A stretch of DNA of 64,000 bases from Phytophthora sp. 'mugwort' (GCA_033558025.1 JAUCEF010000005.1:3906001-3970000), one strand, 5' to 3'; positions 11,875 through 22,647 are shown, counted from the first letter of the stretch. The notes: a model not told the origin generated them from the sequence alone. Numbers and translations: made by a program.

Positions 11875-12316
11875 TGCTTCTGCGTCTGGTGTTCATTGCG
11901 AGCCTGGTTTTCAGGTCTGGTCGTTGCGGTCAATGCCAATTCTCCCGTGATGCTGGCAGGAGGAATTCCATCATCGGAGCTGTTCGACCATTTATCGATT
12001 GCCGAATATGGAACCGTCGTATAGGCACTTCTTGTGGCTCCAATAAATTTCGTGTGGGGACCTCCTCTGAATGTCGCCGGTCTGGAGATGACGGATGTGG
12101 ATGAGGCAGGAGCAACGCTATTCATCAGAGTTGCGTGCCGTTTCTGTGATGATGATGATTATGTCGTGGATAGATATGAAGCAAGGAGGCTCCCAAGGAA
12201 AAGAGGATTGATTAGATTTTTCTGTTGTTTTAGGCGATTTTGATTTTGGAGAAGCATACATTGTTTTACCTAACCTTCAACAAAAAGGAGATGCAGGTGG
12301 AAACATTAAACACGCT
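11875..12316 (+). repeat. inverted repeat arm 2 (442 bp)
   Basis: Partner of 9095-9536 in opposite orientation, 2.3 kb away. It joins the truncated Copia gag at 12317 on its right. To its left the sequence differs from arm 1, so the shared block has sharp edges on both sides. Confidence 0.75.
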
Positions 12317-12336
12317 AATTCGGACGATAGCGGACG

Positions 12337-12966
12337 GTGTTTACACCGTTCATAAAAGGGCATCCAGGGACCCCTAGTAGATACCCTCAGAGCGAGTTCA
12401 AGATGGCGAACGGTTCGACTATGACGAAGCATCTGGACGCTTTCGACGAGCTCGTCATCGGACTTCAGACGCTTGGGGAGCAAATCGACGAGTCACGGCA
12501 GCTTGTGGTGCTGCTGAGCAGCCTTCCGTCGGAGTATAAGCGGATTGCGTCCATCGCCGAGAACGCCAAGGACATCACGCTCAATGCCGTGAAGGAGACG
12601 CTATTGAAGGAACACGAACGGTTGCAGAAGAAGGAGGCCACGGAACGCGCGTTCAAGGCGAATGCTGGACGGTTCAAGGGTGGCTGGGGTAACGGTCGCA
12701 AAGGGAACCGTCCGCGGAAGAACGGCGGTGGCTTTATGGGCAAGTGCTTCAGGTGTAACCAGACTGGACACATGAAGCGGGACTGCCCGGAACGGAACGG
12801 TGTCAGCACGTACGACGCCATGTTTGCAGTGGGTGAGGAACGGTATGCTGGATGGCTTATTGACAGCGGTGCGACGGCGCACATAACTCCTCATCGCAGC
12901 GATCTCTTCGAGTACAAGACGCTGGACTCGGGGATCGACGTGACGACTGCGGACGGAAAGAAATAG
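12337..12966 (+). pseudogene. Copia Gag and protease start
   Basis: An open frame of 209 codons. The gag helices (HLDAFDELVIGLQTLGEQID, then VVLLSSLPSEYKRI) are followed by a Gly/Arg-rich linker and a zinc knuckle (CFRCNQTGHMKRDC, C-x2-C-x4-H-x4-C). The aspartic protease site WLIDSGATAHITPH follows. The first part of Gag is missing: recognisable sequence starts only near 12390. An in-frame TAG at 12964 cuts the protease. Confidence 0.8.
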
Positions 12967-13064
12967 CGCGTGACTGGAACGGTGCGATTGACCGGTCTGG
13001 ACGGTGTCCGAATCACAAGAAGGTGGTGCTGCACATCCCTGGACTGGACAGACGGTGACTGTCT

Positions 13065-13364
13065 GTGGGGAAGCTTGCCGAGCGTGACCTGAATGTGGAG
13101 TTTCAGCGTTCTTCATGCGTCATCTGGGGCGCGGGCAGCGATATTGCATTGGGCAAGAAAGTCGGCAGGGCGTACGGGCTCGACTGCCAGCTGGAGGAGG
13201 CACAGTTTGTGCAGTACTCTGGGGCTGATAGTGAATGGGAGCTTTGTCACGCTCGCATGGGACGCCCCAGCGAGAACGGTCTAGCTAAGACACAGCGTGC
13301 CTCAATGGGTATGCCAACCGTGAAATCCTGTTTTTGTTTTTTTTTTAATATAAATCCTTATTAG
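13065..13364 (+). pseudogene. Copia GAG-pre-integrase region
   Basis: After a frameshift the frame resumes with LAERDLNVEFQRSSCVIWG. It ends in WELCHARMGRPSENGLAKTQ, the His-containing motif that precedes the Copia integrase. A T-rich insertion (13328-13350) then ends the frame before the integrase core. Confidence 0.6.
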
Positions 13365-13382
13365 CCGTGGTGTCAGAACGGT

Positions 13383-13809
13383 GTGCGGTGGATGCATGAA
13401 GGGGAAGCACGCGGTGGTACCGTTCCCATCGCGTTCACTGGCAAGGCATTCCGCGTGCTGGAACTGGTGTACACGGATGCGATGGGATCTATGGGAACGG
13501 TCTCCAAGAGCGGCGCTCAGTACAGCCTAACGTTTGTAGACAACTATTCGCGGCTCGTGGTAGCCTACTTCCTGAAGGCCAAGAGTGATGTCGCTAACAA
13601 GCTGGTCGAGTTCAAGGTGCTCTACGAGAACCAGTGGGGTGAACGGCTGAAGTGTCTACGGTCGGACAAAGGCACGGAGTACGTGAACAAGAAGGTAGCC
13701 GAAGTGTGCAACCGGAACGATATCATGCATCGGCGGACTGTGCCGTACAACCCTCAACAAAATGGGGTGGCGGAACGCATGAACCGTACCATCATGGAGA
13801 AGGCACGCA
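13383..13809 (+). pseudogene. Copia integrase core
   Basis: The rve-type core is clear. A first Asp lies in LVYTDAMGSM, a second in CLRSDKGTEYVN, and the Glu in QQNGVAERMNRTIMEK. This domain would insert the cDNA. The reading stops matching the family exactly at MEKARS (about 13809), where the inverted segment begins. Confidence 0.8.
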
Positions 13810-14519
13810 GCGTTGATCCTCTTCTTCGTCGGCACCGTTCTCCAAGAGAAATACGGAGTTCCGCGACCATCTCGACCGTTCCGCTTCCGGATGGAACACC
13901 GAGCGATCATCTTGGAACGCTTGCGGTGGAGGCTGGTACTCGACCAACTCTAGCCTGGTAGAAGCGGACGGTTCTGGAGGCGGTAGCTGGGGTAGTTATA
14001 CTTCTGGCTTCGGTTCCACCTCGTCCATCTCGACGTCTTGGACGGGCTCCTCCACCTCGTCATCGGCTCATCCGGGACATGCTGGCGCTCCACTCTCGTG
14101 GGTTTTACTGCTACACCATCGTCCTTGGTAACACGGATGACCGTTCCTTGCTCCGACATAAGTGTATCATATATACCGTCCACTTCACGCTCGTCCAACC
14201 GTACCGACCGTGATACCTTGACCTTCGAAGCGTCTAAGTCAAACGTACGGTACCCTTTGACGTTATCAGCATACCCGAGGGACATGCACCTGAAGCTTTT
14301 GGGTTCAAGCTTCGTCCTCTTCACGTCGTCGATGTGAGCGTACCCCTGAGATCCAACCCAACACGCGCGGATGACCCATCTGAGGTTTCTCCTTGAAGCC
14401 CAACCCTCGTATGGTGTCACGTTCGAGTTCGTCTCATTCGTGGAACGGTTGATCAAGTTCTCTGCTGTACTCATAGCCTCCGCCCACCACTGCGTTGACA
14501 CGCCTTTGTAGTGCAAGTC
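13810..14519 (-). other. inverted internal segment of Copia A
   Basis: On the minus strand, from about 14516 down, the sequence reads LHYKGVSTQWWAEAM, then ENLINRSTNETNSNVTPYE and YAHIDDVKRTKLEPKSFRCM. This is the integrase C-terminal region that should follow MEKARS directly on the plus strand. The element resumes on the plus strand right after 14520. The 0.7-kb block has therefore flipped in place. Confidence 0.8.
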
Positions 14520-14639
14520 GGATGGAGTGACGGACCACCGTCGCCTAAGCGAGCAAGGGCGGACTCATCGCTGAAGCGGTACTGACGTACGCGGCTAGCA
14601 GAATAGACGCAATGGACCCGCCATCTACGTACGCGCAGG

Positions 14640-16140
14640 CGATGGCTAGCGGCTGCTTCATGGCGCGATACGATGGATGCTGAGTTGCTATCGCATGAGC
14701 GGAACGGTACGTGGACACTGGTTCCACTTGGAACGGATAAGCGTCCTATTGGCTGTCGTTGGGTCTTCGCAAAGAAGCGTGATGAGCACGATCGGGTGAT
14801 CCGCTATAAGGTACGGTTGGTTGCGAAGGCTTCAAACAGAAGTACGATGTGGACTTCTTCGACACGTATTCCCTTGTGGCGAACATGAATTCGATTCGGG
14901 TCGTACTGGCGGTATGCGTTGTCGGCGCTTATGTTATGGAACCGTTGGACGCCGACACAGCATTTCTCAATAGTGACCTGACCGACCGTGTCTACATGGA
15001 GATTCCGTACGGGATCGATAACGCTGGTAACCAAGTATGTCGACTGAACAAGGCAATCTACGGGTTGAAACGAGCTGCAAATGCACGGAACAAGACCATA
15101 CATCGTGTGTTCTCAGAACGGTTTCAGGAGCTGCGGCGCAGATCAGTGCGTCTACGTGAAGCGTTCCCGGAACGGTTTCGTGTACGTGTGCCTATACGTC
15201 GACGATATGATCATCGCGGCCAAGACAAGTGTTGAAATTCGTGACGTGAAAGATGCTCTCAAGGCTGCATTCAAGATGAAGGAGATGGTCCTGCTACATT
15301 CATCTTGGGCATGGAAATTGATCACGACAGGACTGCCGGAACGCTCATGATTAAGCAGACTCGATGCTTTGACGACGTGGCAGAACGGTTTGGCCAGCAG
15401 AACGCAAAGACTGTGGACAACCCATGTGCAGCTAACCTGAAGCTGTCTAAGGCACAGCCGCCTGGAACGGATGCAGAGCGTGCTGAGATACGATCGAGAC
15501 CGTACCGTTCCCTCATCGGCTGCTCTCTACATCACGACGTGTACACGCCCGGATGTGGCCTACGTGGTAACGTAGCTATCGCGAGTTTTGGAGAACCCCG
15601 GACTACAACATTCGCGAGCTGCAATTCGGGTACTGCGCTACCTGGAGGCGACACGTGAGTTCGAGATCGTGTACCAAGGCGGCTGCGAGGACGTCACGGT
15701 GGAAGCGTATATGGACGCTGATTGGGGCAGCAACATCGACAACAGGCGTTCCGTGTCAGGCGTGCTGTAATGATTGGGAACGCTCCAGCGGTTTTCAAGT
15801 CGAAGTTCCAGAGAACGGTTGCGCTGAGCACTGCGGAAGCTAAGTATATGGCGTTGAGCCTGAGCACTCAAGAGGTGCTATGGACGCGGGCCATGCTCAT
15901 GGACATGGGTCACGGGCAAGTGGACGCAGATCTGGGAAGACAACCAAGGTGCTGTTGCACTGGCAAGCAACGCTGGATATCATGCGCGAAGCAAGCATGT
16001 TGACATACGTCATCACTTCATCTGTGAAAACGTCGAACGAGGAACGGTCAAGATCGACTACATCGACACGAAACATCAGCTTGCGGACATGCTACGAAGG
16101 CGCTGAGCTCCAAGCCGTTGGCGTACCTGAGAGACGCAAG
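14640..16140 (+). pseudogene. Copia reverse transcriptase and RNase H
   Basis: The RVT_2 domain starts near 14673 with MDAELLSHERNGTWTLVP and GCRWVFAKKRDE. It continues after a frameshift with DADTAFLNSDL, and after another with the polymerase box CLYVDDMIIAAKT (15205-15245). The RNase H part includes AYMDADWGSNIDNRRSVSG (15705) and VALSTAEAKYMALSLSTQEV (15815). At least four frameshifts separate these stretches. Confidence 0.8.
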
Positions 16141-17079
16141 TGGTGTCAAGACCAAGGTTGCCGTCCCGTAGCGGTGAGTGGGAGAGTTGAAGTGGCACCG
16201 CTCTTGCACGGTTCGCTAACATATATGGACCGAGGGAACGGTTCATCCGAACCGTTACCGGATTGGTTGATCACTCTTGGGTAGTCCGGAGGACCCAGAG
16301 CCGGTGTATGCACAAGCGCACGCATGAAGATAACAAGGAAGCCAACATGGACTAGGCATTTAGGGAGACTTAACGGACAGGGTTAACCATTCTAATCTAC
16401 TCACTTCGGCATTTGCCTACAACAAGGCAAGCTCCATCTTAACATCGTGCTCGATTTATTAGCGGACTATCTGCCACTCGATCAAAAGTTATGAGTTCTA
16501 AGCAACCTGGATCACAATCCCCTGTCTCAGTAACACTTCTCCGTGTGCTACATGACATAGCTTATTAGCTTCGTCCTACCCTAAAAATATAGCATACCAT
16601 ATCTGAAACGTACCCGAGTTACCGATCCGAGGACGAGCGGAAGTATTTATTTTAATTTGAGCAGCACTTTTTCATCCCACTTCCAAAAAAGCGAACTTAA
16701 GCAAAAATGACCCGCCGTCGTGGTGGAGGCTCACAAACAACGGCCTCCCTGCGGAAGCGTAAAAAGGGCCCTGTTCAAGGAAGCTGAGATATCTCCGAAC
16801 TATCGACCTACTTGGTGAGGAGACAGTGAAGAAATTGCGTGATGATTAAAAATTCGGTGGGACACCAAATATGGCGGCACTGAGCGGCAGCAAAGGCCGT
16901 GTGCAGCTGCAGCAGGGAAAATCGCAAATTGAACTTGGAGCCATTATTCCTGTTTGGGTGGAGCTAAACATTTGATTTCATATTACCTTTCATAATATTC
17001 ATACCAGTAGTTTCCCAGCTGGCTGGACACGATGGTAACCGGGTTATCGCCAAACGTTTCATCTGCAGATTATGTAGAG
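16141..17079. other. intergenic, no gene recognised
   Basis: Follows the Copia end. A small frame (MTRRRGGGSQTTASLRKRK, about 16707) is too short to support. No LTR could be defined. Confidence 0.4.
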
Positions 17080-18437
17080 TTAATCTGTGTAAAGCCATTC
17101 ATTCCTCTGCTTTTGCTTCTTGGCCTTCTTCTCCGCAGTTATTTTCTTCCAGTCAATATGCCTTCGCTTCAACTGCTCCTTCCTGCGCCGTGCCTCCTCC
17201 CGGTTTTTCTCTAGCTCAGTCATGTCGAAAAAGTGGCTCATTTGCCGCCCTGCGCGATCCGGTGCAATACCCGCCTTTTCCCAGTATTCATCAACATCGA
17301 GTTGTTCGTATTTGCCTGTGAGCCGATTAAACTTTGCCCGTGTAACGTAGTTCACACCTGAAACGGTCTTCTGACTTGCGCCAGTCGAATCTGACCCTGA
17401 AACCTCTGGCGGAATCCAGTCGGCCAACTACAAACCACAGCACGAGCAAAATAAGCACAGTGAATACTGCATTTGGCCAAGTGAAAAACAAGCAAAAAAA
17501 TAAAACCCCGCTGTAAACGTACCCCCGAGACAATAGGCGCATCGGGCTTATTCCACTGCGTTACCCCTGTGACCACGTTGTGGTAGTAGTAGCGCTGTGT
17601 CTGCGCGTCGATATGCTGCTGCCACTCCGCTTTTACTGTGAGAGGAGCTTCAGCAACCACCTCTCTATTGGCAGTCGCCGCATCAGAAGGAGCGCTACGA
17701 TCAATGTCACTCAAAATGGCACTCAGCTTGCTGAGGTTGCCCGACGGGTCAAGCACTTGCTGCGTCACCCGCACCATGCGTTCCGTATGTATCCGGTTTA
17801 GATGAACCTGATACTCTGCCGAAACCTGGGGAGCCGCCAGAACTGATCCTGGCTCATTAAAGTCGTCGGGTTCCTCCCACTGCGTCTTCCCCGTACTGGC
17901 ATTGCAGTAATACGGCTTGCTGGTGGCAGCGTCCACGTACCTCACCCACAGTTGACGCTTCACACTAGAAGCGATGTTCTCTATTGTTTCACCTGTCTCC
18001 TTCTCACTGCTTTCAGTCTTGCTGCCAGAAGATTTTCCATTATCCTTCTTCCCCCCTTGAGGTTCCTGCTCTAACGCCTCGGTCTCTTCTGTGGTCCCCA
18101 CTTTCTGCAGCTCTGTTTCCTCCTGTTCCTCAGACTCCTGCGTCTCCTTCGCTTTGTTCAGTTCCACGCTATCCTGTACCGCTAAGAACTCTTCGGGCTT
18201 GTCCCATCGACTGGTACCGCTCACTTCGTCGTAGTAGTAGGTGGCTCCGGACTTGTCGTCCACGAACTCGCGCCACCTTGGGGCTTTATCCGCAATCGCG
18301 TCTTCCTCCCGCGGAGACTTAAAGTCGGCAGGCGCCTCCCACGATGACAAGCCTGTGCGGGTGTTGTAGTAGTACGTCGAACTCGAGGTCTTGTCCACGT
18401 GCTTTTCCCACTCACCTCCGCTAGCGCCTGCCGCCAT
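17080..18437 (-). CDS. four-WW-domain protein
   Basis: Two exons, 18437-17523 and 17427-17080, predict 420 residues. The intron (17522-17428, 95 bp) has a GTACGT donor and TTTGTAG acceptor, and both exons are in phase 0. WW domains carry Trp pairs at residues 10/33, 55/78, 164/187 and 272/295, every pair spaced exactly 23 residues. Each is a Trp-x22-Trp module with the aromatic YYY/YYC strand. An acidic Glu/Gln/Lys linker joins domains 2 and 3. The C-terminal exon encodes KFNRLTGKYEQLDVDEYWEK and a very basic helix (RRRKEQLKRRHIDWKK). WW domains bind Pro-rich ligands. Tandem WW arrays with a basic tail are common in splicing-associated proteins, so a nuclear RNA-processing role is my inference. 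The start is the first Met, directly before WW1. Confidence 0.85.
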
Positions 18438-18540
18438 TATAAAATCTGAGCCCTAATTACACTGTATGAATCTTAATGGTTTGTATGTAATTTGATGGTC
18501 GATATTAAGGACTTGTGCGTTCCTAATTATGACGCTGGAT

Positions 18541-19973
18541 TTAGCCCATTCTGATCTGGAACACTTGAAGGGCTCCAGACCGGTAGCAGGCAGCGGAATG
18601 CAGCAAATAGAACTCCCACGTACGTTTGAAGGACTCGGGGAGCGATGGTATGTGCTGCAACTGCGTCGTTTGGTCTGTTGCTGGGCTATGACTAACTGAA
18701 CTGGATGCCAAGTCGTGGCCCCATTGCGCTTGGAATCCACGGTTCCACTCGAGGAACGTGCGCTCGTAGTGATCCGAGTAGCCAAGCGTGTCTCGAAGTG
18801 TGAAGCCCGTCTCACCAGCTAGTCGACGCATGAGCGGCAACGTGATAGAATAGCGAGGGTATGCACAGTGCACGTACTTGTTGGTCCAGGCGTGGGTCGT
18901 CATGTGCGCGGCTGTGCAGGCGCTGAATTCGAGCAGTGTCGTGCCGTTCGCATTCTGGACGCGTTTTAGCGTTCGCAGGAATCGAGTTCGCTGGGCATCC
19001 GGTACAGTCTCCACTACGCTACACAACGTGATACGGTCGAACTTGGATGCGCAGAAGCCACTCAACATTGTTAGCAGCTTTTCTGGCGTCTCAGCGAGCA
19101 CAAACTCCATTTGATCGAAGACCACGCACTCACGGGCAAACTTCTTGGCGTGTGCGAGCTCTTGGACCGACGACAATACGCATACAATGGTAGCGTCGGG
19201 GTGCTGCTGAGCAAGGTAGCAGCCCAGCCCTCCCCACGAGCCGATGCTAATTTCCAAGACGGTGTGGCCAGTCTGAAACAGGACGAACACGTTAGTTTTA
19301 ATGCTCCAACAGCTACGGTAAACGTAGGCGATAAAGCCCTACACGCACCCGAATGTCCAGCTGCTGGTCTAAACTAGTAAACTTGTTGGTCTGCGCAACG
19401 TCAATGGTTGTTGTCCCTGTAGTCCAAATGCCAAAACCTTGGTGGAAGTACCTATCCATGTATGTCTGTCGAAATTCAGGACAGAGGTCAAACTGCTCCG
19501 AGACAGCGCCAACAACAAGCCCCATGGACGACGGAGGGTATTTGAACACTCTTGCTGCCAGTGCTACAAAGCGAGCACTCCAGGATCGGTACATATCTTG
19601 CCTGCCCTCCATCGGGATTGTAAGCAGGCTCGCAACCACTTCGTCCAGAGTCCGAGCGGAATTAGTTGTCCACAGACAACCAACATAGGACTCACCGATA
19701 GCTACAAGCCCCTCACTCATCCAATCCAGCCAGAAGGAGTCGTCTCGGACGATAAAGTCCTTGATCAGAGTAAACGACAGGTAGTATATCAGTATTCGCA
19801 TAGTTAATGCTCGAAACGAGAGTGACACCCACCAGATTCGGCCTAATACCACCACTGAACAGCAAACGACACATGATCGTCTTAGCGTTCCGCCGCAGTT
19901 TTGGCAGCGAAAGCGAGCGGATCAACTGAAGACAAAACAGAATCGCTCCGGCGATCGCCGTGGCGACATACAC
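18541..19973 (-). CDS. cyclopropane-fatty-acid-synthase-like methyltransferase
   Basis: Three exons, 19973-19833, 19759-19349 and 19272-18541, predict 427 residues. Introns are 73 bp (19832-19760) and 76 bp (19348-19273), all phase 0. The first donor (GTGGGT) is less certain than the second. A hydrophobic N-terminal segment (VATAIAGAILFCLQLI) suggests membrane anchoring. Family marks are FWLDWMSEGLVAIGESYVG (N-terminal module), a SAM-binding region VLEISIGSWGGLGCYLAQ, SDHYERTFLEWNRGFQAQW, and the C-terminal FKRTWEFYLLHSAACYRSGA. The family moves a methylene group from SAM to an acyl-chain double bond. The usual ExGxGxG SAM motif is altered here, one Gly being Ser with an extra residue. The Cys expected just before the IW pair appears to be Phe. 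Activity may therefore be reduced or changed. It lies 103 bp downstream of the WW gene's start, on the same strand. Confidence 0.8.
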
Positions 19974-20110
19974 CCAAAAGGATCTCTGTCACACACCAAC
20001 ATCACCAAAACAGCATCCAGCGCGGATGAACATGATGTTAGAAATGACTCTAAGCAGTTTCTCCTTTCCCGACACTAGCACGACTATGTAGACCGTGCAT
20101 GAATTACGTT

Positions 20111-20811
20111 TTAATGCACTACCTGGTGCGCCAGGACGCAGAAGAGCGGTACGAGCAGGTTCAGCATGAGCTCCATCTTGTATGCCGCGTTCCAGAAGTG
20201 CGGCGAGCGCGGCGGCGAGAAGCGATAAATGTGGTCGGCTTTTGGAAAGATTCCACCCCCGACCACAAAGTGGCTCCATAGTCGTGACGATCTGCGCAAA
20301 CCCAACCAAAGCAGTCAGCACCAAACCTGACACCTCAGCTAGCCATGCAACCAAACACATCGTCCTACATTAACGCCGGCGCGCTCATCCATACGCGTAC
20401 GAGCGGAAGATAGCACGATACCAACAGCATTGGCACCAGCATGTGCAGCATGACGTCACCGACACGAGCCGCAACGCCAAGCAACGGCGAGCTGGCCCAA
20501 ACCCCGAGCCATCCATTGAGGATGGCCGTGAAGGCGTAGCGGTCAAACACGCGCAACGAGTACCAGCCCACCATGATGGTGATGCCCATGGAAGTGGCGA
20601 TACCCAGCGCCGTCTCGGACGCCAACAGATGCGCGATGGTCGTGAAGACGAACCAGCAGTTGGTGTACATGGTGCGAATGCCCACGAGCGGAGGCAGCAC
20701 CACCACGCCGAAGAGCAACACGACAGCCAGCGCAGCGTCCACATGACCATCTGCATGAAAGGCGTCGTGGCTAGCACGACCCAGCGATCCCCAGCCCAAC
20801 ATTGTGTCCAT
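20111..20811 (-). CDS. multi-pass membrane protein, paralogue 1
   Basis: Two exons, 20811-20369 and 20291-20111, predict 207 residues. The intron (20368-20292, 77 bp) has a GTAGGA donor and a TTTGCGCAG acceptor, phase 2. The protein has four to five hydrophobic segments: about residues 26-44 (VVLLFGVVVLPPLV), 68-86 (ALGIATSMGITIMVGWYSL), 118-138 (MLHMLVPMLLVSCYLPLV), and a C-terminal one (LMLNLLVPLFCVLAHQ). It is clearly homologous to the protein at 21409-22189, with the same intron position and phase. It ends about 25 residues earlier. I do not recognise the family. The overlapping ATG frame from 20837 is a shadow. Confidence 0.8.
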
Positions 20812-21408
20812 TTGAGGCTTTTAGCCGAACGTCGCAAAGTGAGGATTCTGACGTCAACAAGAAGTGCTAGCTTGGTTCCAGTATGATGCTTTAGGATATC
20901 ACGAAAGCTTATTGAAATATTTTGCGGCCCTTATTAAGGGATGTTTGTCCTTAACAAGGGCCAAATAAAGAGATATTGCTGTACGAAACCCGGACTCTAA
21001 AACACATGAATGACACTCTGGTCTCCGTGTGCAGCTGCTGTGCAGTTTGAGCGCCAGGGTACAGTAGCGCCGTCATGGGTGTTCTTGACCAGCTACATGT
21101 ATGGGATCTGCCTGAGGCCACGTAGAAGCCGTGATCTTGTTGACGAAAGATACACCAAAATTTCACTTTTTGGCTCAGTAGTCAGAGTCTGACTCTAGAC
21201 ACATATATTTTGATTTATGTTCATGTTAGAAAGTTTCTAATTTGCCAGTTTCTTTTAAAAACTGGCAAATTAGCACATCACCGCATCGTGTCATCATGGT
21301 GAAACGTCGAGTGAACTATTTTCCGCGGTCTCTCCACTCGGCATTCGAAAAAGGACAGCGGCATTTTCGATCTGATCGTCGAATCAAGTCCCAGTGTACA
21401 ATAGCAAC
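20812..21408. promoter_or_regulatory. shared divergent promoter region with two hairpins
   Basis: This 597-bp spacer separates the start codons of the two paralogues and must hold both promoters. It contains two strong inverted repeats: 20926-20939 with 20949-20962 (GGCCCTT...AAGGGCC, one mismatch, 9-nt loop), and 21237-21251 with 21259-21273 (CTAATTTGCCAGTTT arms, perfect over 15 bp, 7-nt loop). Their role is unknown. They could be regulatory or the ends of small foldback insertions. Confidence 0.45.
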
Positions 21409-22189
21409 ATGGATGCCGCCAAGTTCTTCAGCGTGGCGCATGGAACGCTGACTCGCACGGTGCTGCGAGTGCGCGATGGCGAGCAACGCACGGCCGCCTT
21501 GACGCTGCTGGGCCCGGACGCCTTTCAGGCCGTGTTGCTGCTGTTCGCCGTGACGCTGCTGCCCGTGCTGGCGCGCGTGCGGGTCCTCTACACCTTTTGC
21601 TGGGCGGCCTTCACGGTGCTGGCGCATGTGACCGAGTCAAAGGCGGCGCTGGGCATCGCCACGTCGCTGGGGCTCACCATCATGATGGGCTGGTACTCGC
21701 TGCGGGCTCTCGACCGCACCACGTTCATGGGCATCCTACAGGGCTGGTTCGGCTTCTTGAGTAAGTACTGGCCGTTCCGATTGCTGGCCAACTCCGTCGA
21801 CCTCCTGCTGCACATGGGCGTACCGCTCACGCTCGCATTCTGCTACCTGCCGCTCGTTCGGGTCTGGATGACTGCCCCCATCTTGCTGTACGTGGCTGGT
21901 TTGAATTGCGGCTAACTGTAAACGAATATGTTTTGACTGTCTTGAATCGCATGCACATGTGTCGAGCAGCTTCTCTCAATTGTGGATCAAGCTGGTCGCT
22001 GGCGGAGACCTTTGCCATTCTGGCAACGATGTCTACCACATCTACCCGCCTCGCCCCAAGGCCTTCTGGCTGGCAGTCCGCAAGATCGAGCTGATATACA
22101 ACTTCACAATCCCGACGTTTTGCGTGCTCGTTTACCAAGCAGGCATTCACGAACTCGTCGTCAACAGCTTGCTCAAGTCGAGCGTGTAG
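21409..22189 (+). CDS. multi-pass membrane protein, paralogue 2
   Basis: Two exons, 21409-21887 and 21970-22189, predict 232 residues. The intron (21888-21969, 82 bp) has a GTACGT donor and GAGCAG acceptor, phase 2. The ATG at 21409 gives MDAAKFF, aligned with MDTMLGW of paralogue 1; an upstream in-frame ATG at 21394 is possible. Shared blocks include ALGIATSLGLTIMMGWYSL, CYLPLVRVWMTAPILL and IPTFCVLVYQ. After the last membrane segment it carries an extra tail ending SLLKSSV. Topology suggests a small integral membrane protein. The substrate or partner is unknown. Divergent arrangement with paralogue 1 indicates an inverted duplication. Confidence 0.85.
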
Positions 22190-22647
22190 CCAACTTTCCA
22201 GCTAGAACTTTCCAACTACATTCTAAAAGCCAGCGAATATTTTCTTCTACTTCTGCAAAAAAAAACACGAATGGCCCATCTTAGTGCATGGTATGGCATC
22301 ATGGCAACCATCGCTGCTGGTGGTATGATTCTGCGCAGAAAATAATACTTCGAAGTAACTCATAAAATATACTACAGTAATACTCTATGAAAATAAAATA
22401 CGAAATTATTAATTGACTCACTGCAATCCATTTTTGAATTTATTCATCTCAAAAGGGTATTTAGTGGATTGATGACGCTCAGTGGTTGGAGCAGAGATAT
22501 TCATCACCTGGATCATGTCGATCTTCCTTTGAGGCCAAGTGTTCTCACTTCTCATTGAGTTACCTACTAAGAGACCACTCGCTCGCCCCCCCCCCCCCCC
22601 CCCTTCTTCAATCGCCCTGTCGACCTCGTTCTTCTCCAACCACAGCA
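22190..22647. other. intergenic
   Basis: AT-rich downstream region. A C16 run near 22587 lies just before the hAT-like remnant. Confidence 0.4.

Larger units (their letters stand above)
12317..16140 (+). mobile_element. decayed Copia (Ty1-type) element A
   Basis: Domains appear in Copia order: Gag, zinc knuckle, protease, integrase, reverse transcriptase, RNase H. Many frameshifts and stops are present, the 5' end is truncated, and an internal segment of about 0.7 kb (13810-14519) is inverted. No LTRs were identified. The hexamer GAACGG or its complement occurs 27 times by eye between 12.33 and 16.26 kb. Confidence 0.85.

Noticed and set aside
19989..20360. 123-codon frame including the intron of membrane protein 1
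   Set aside because: The spliced model restores homology with the paralogue; this frame does not.
20385..20837. 150-codon minus-strand frame from 20837
   Set aside because: It overlaps the membrane protein exon in another frame, and its Trp/Arg/Ser-rich composition is typical of a shadow frame.
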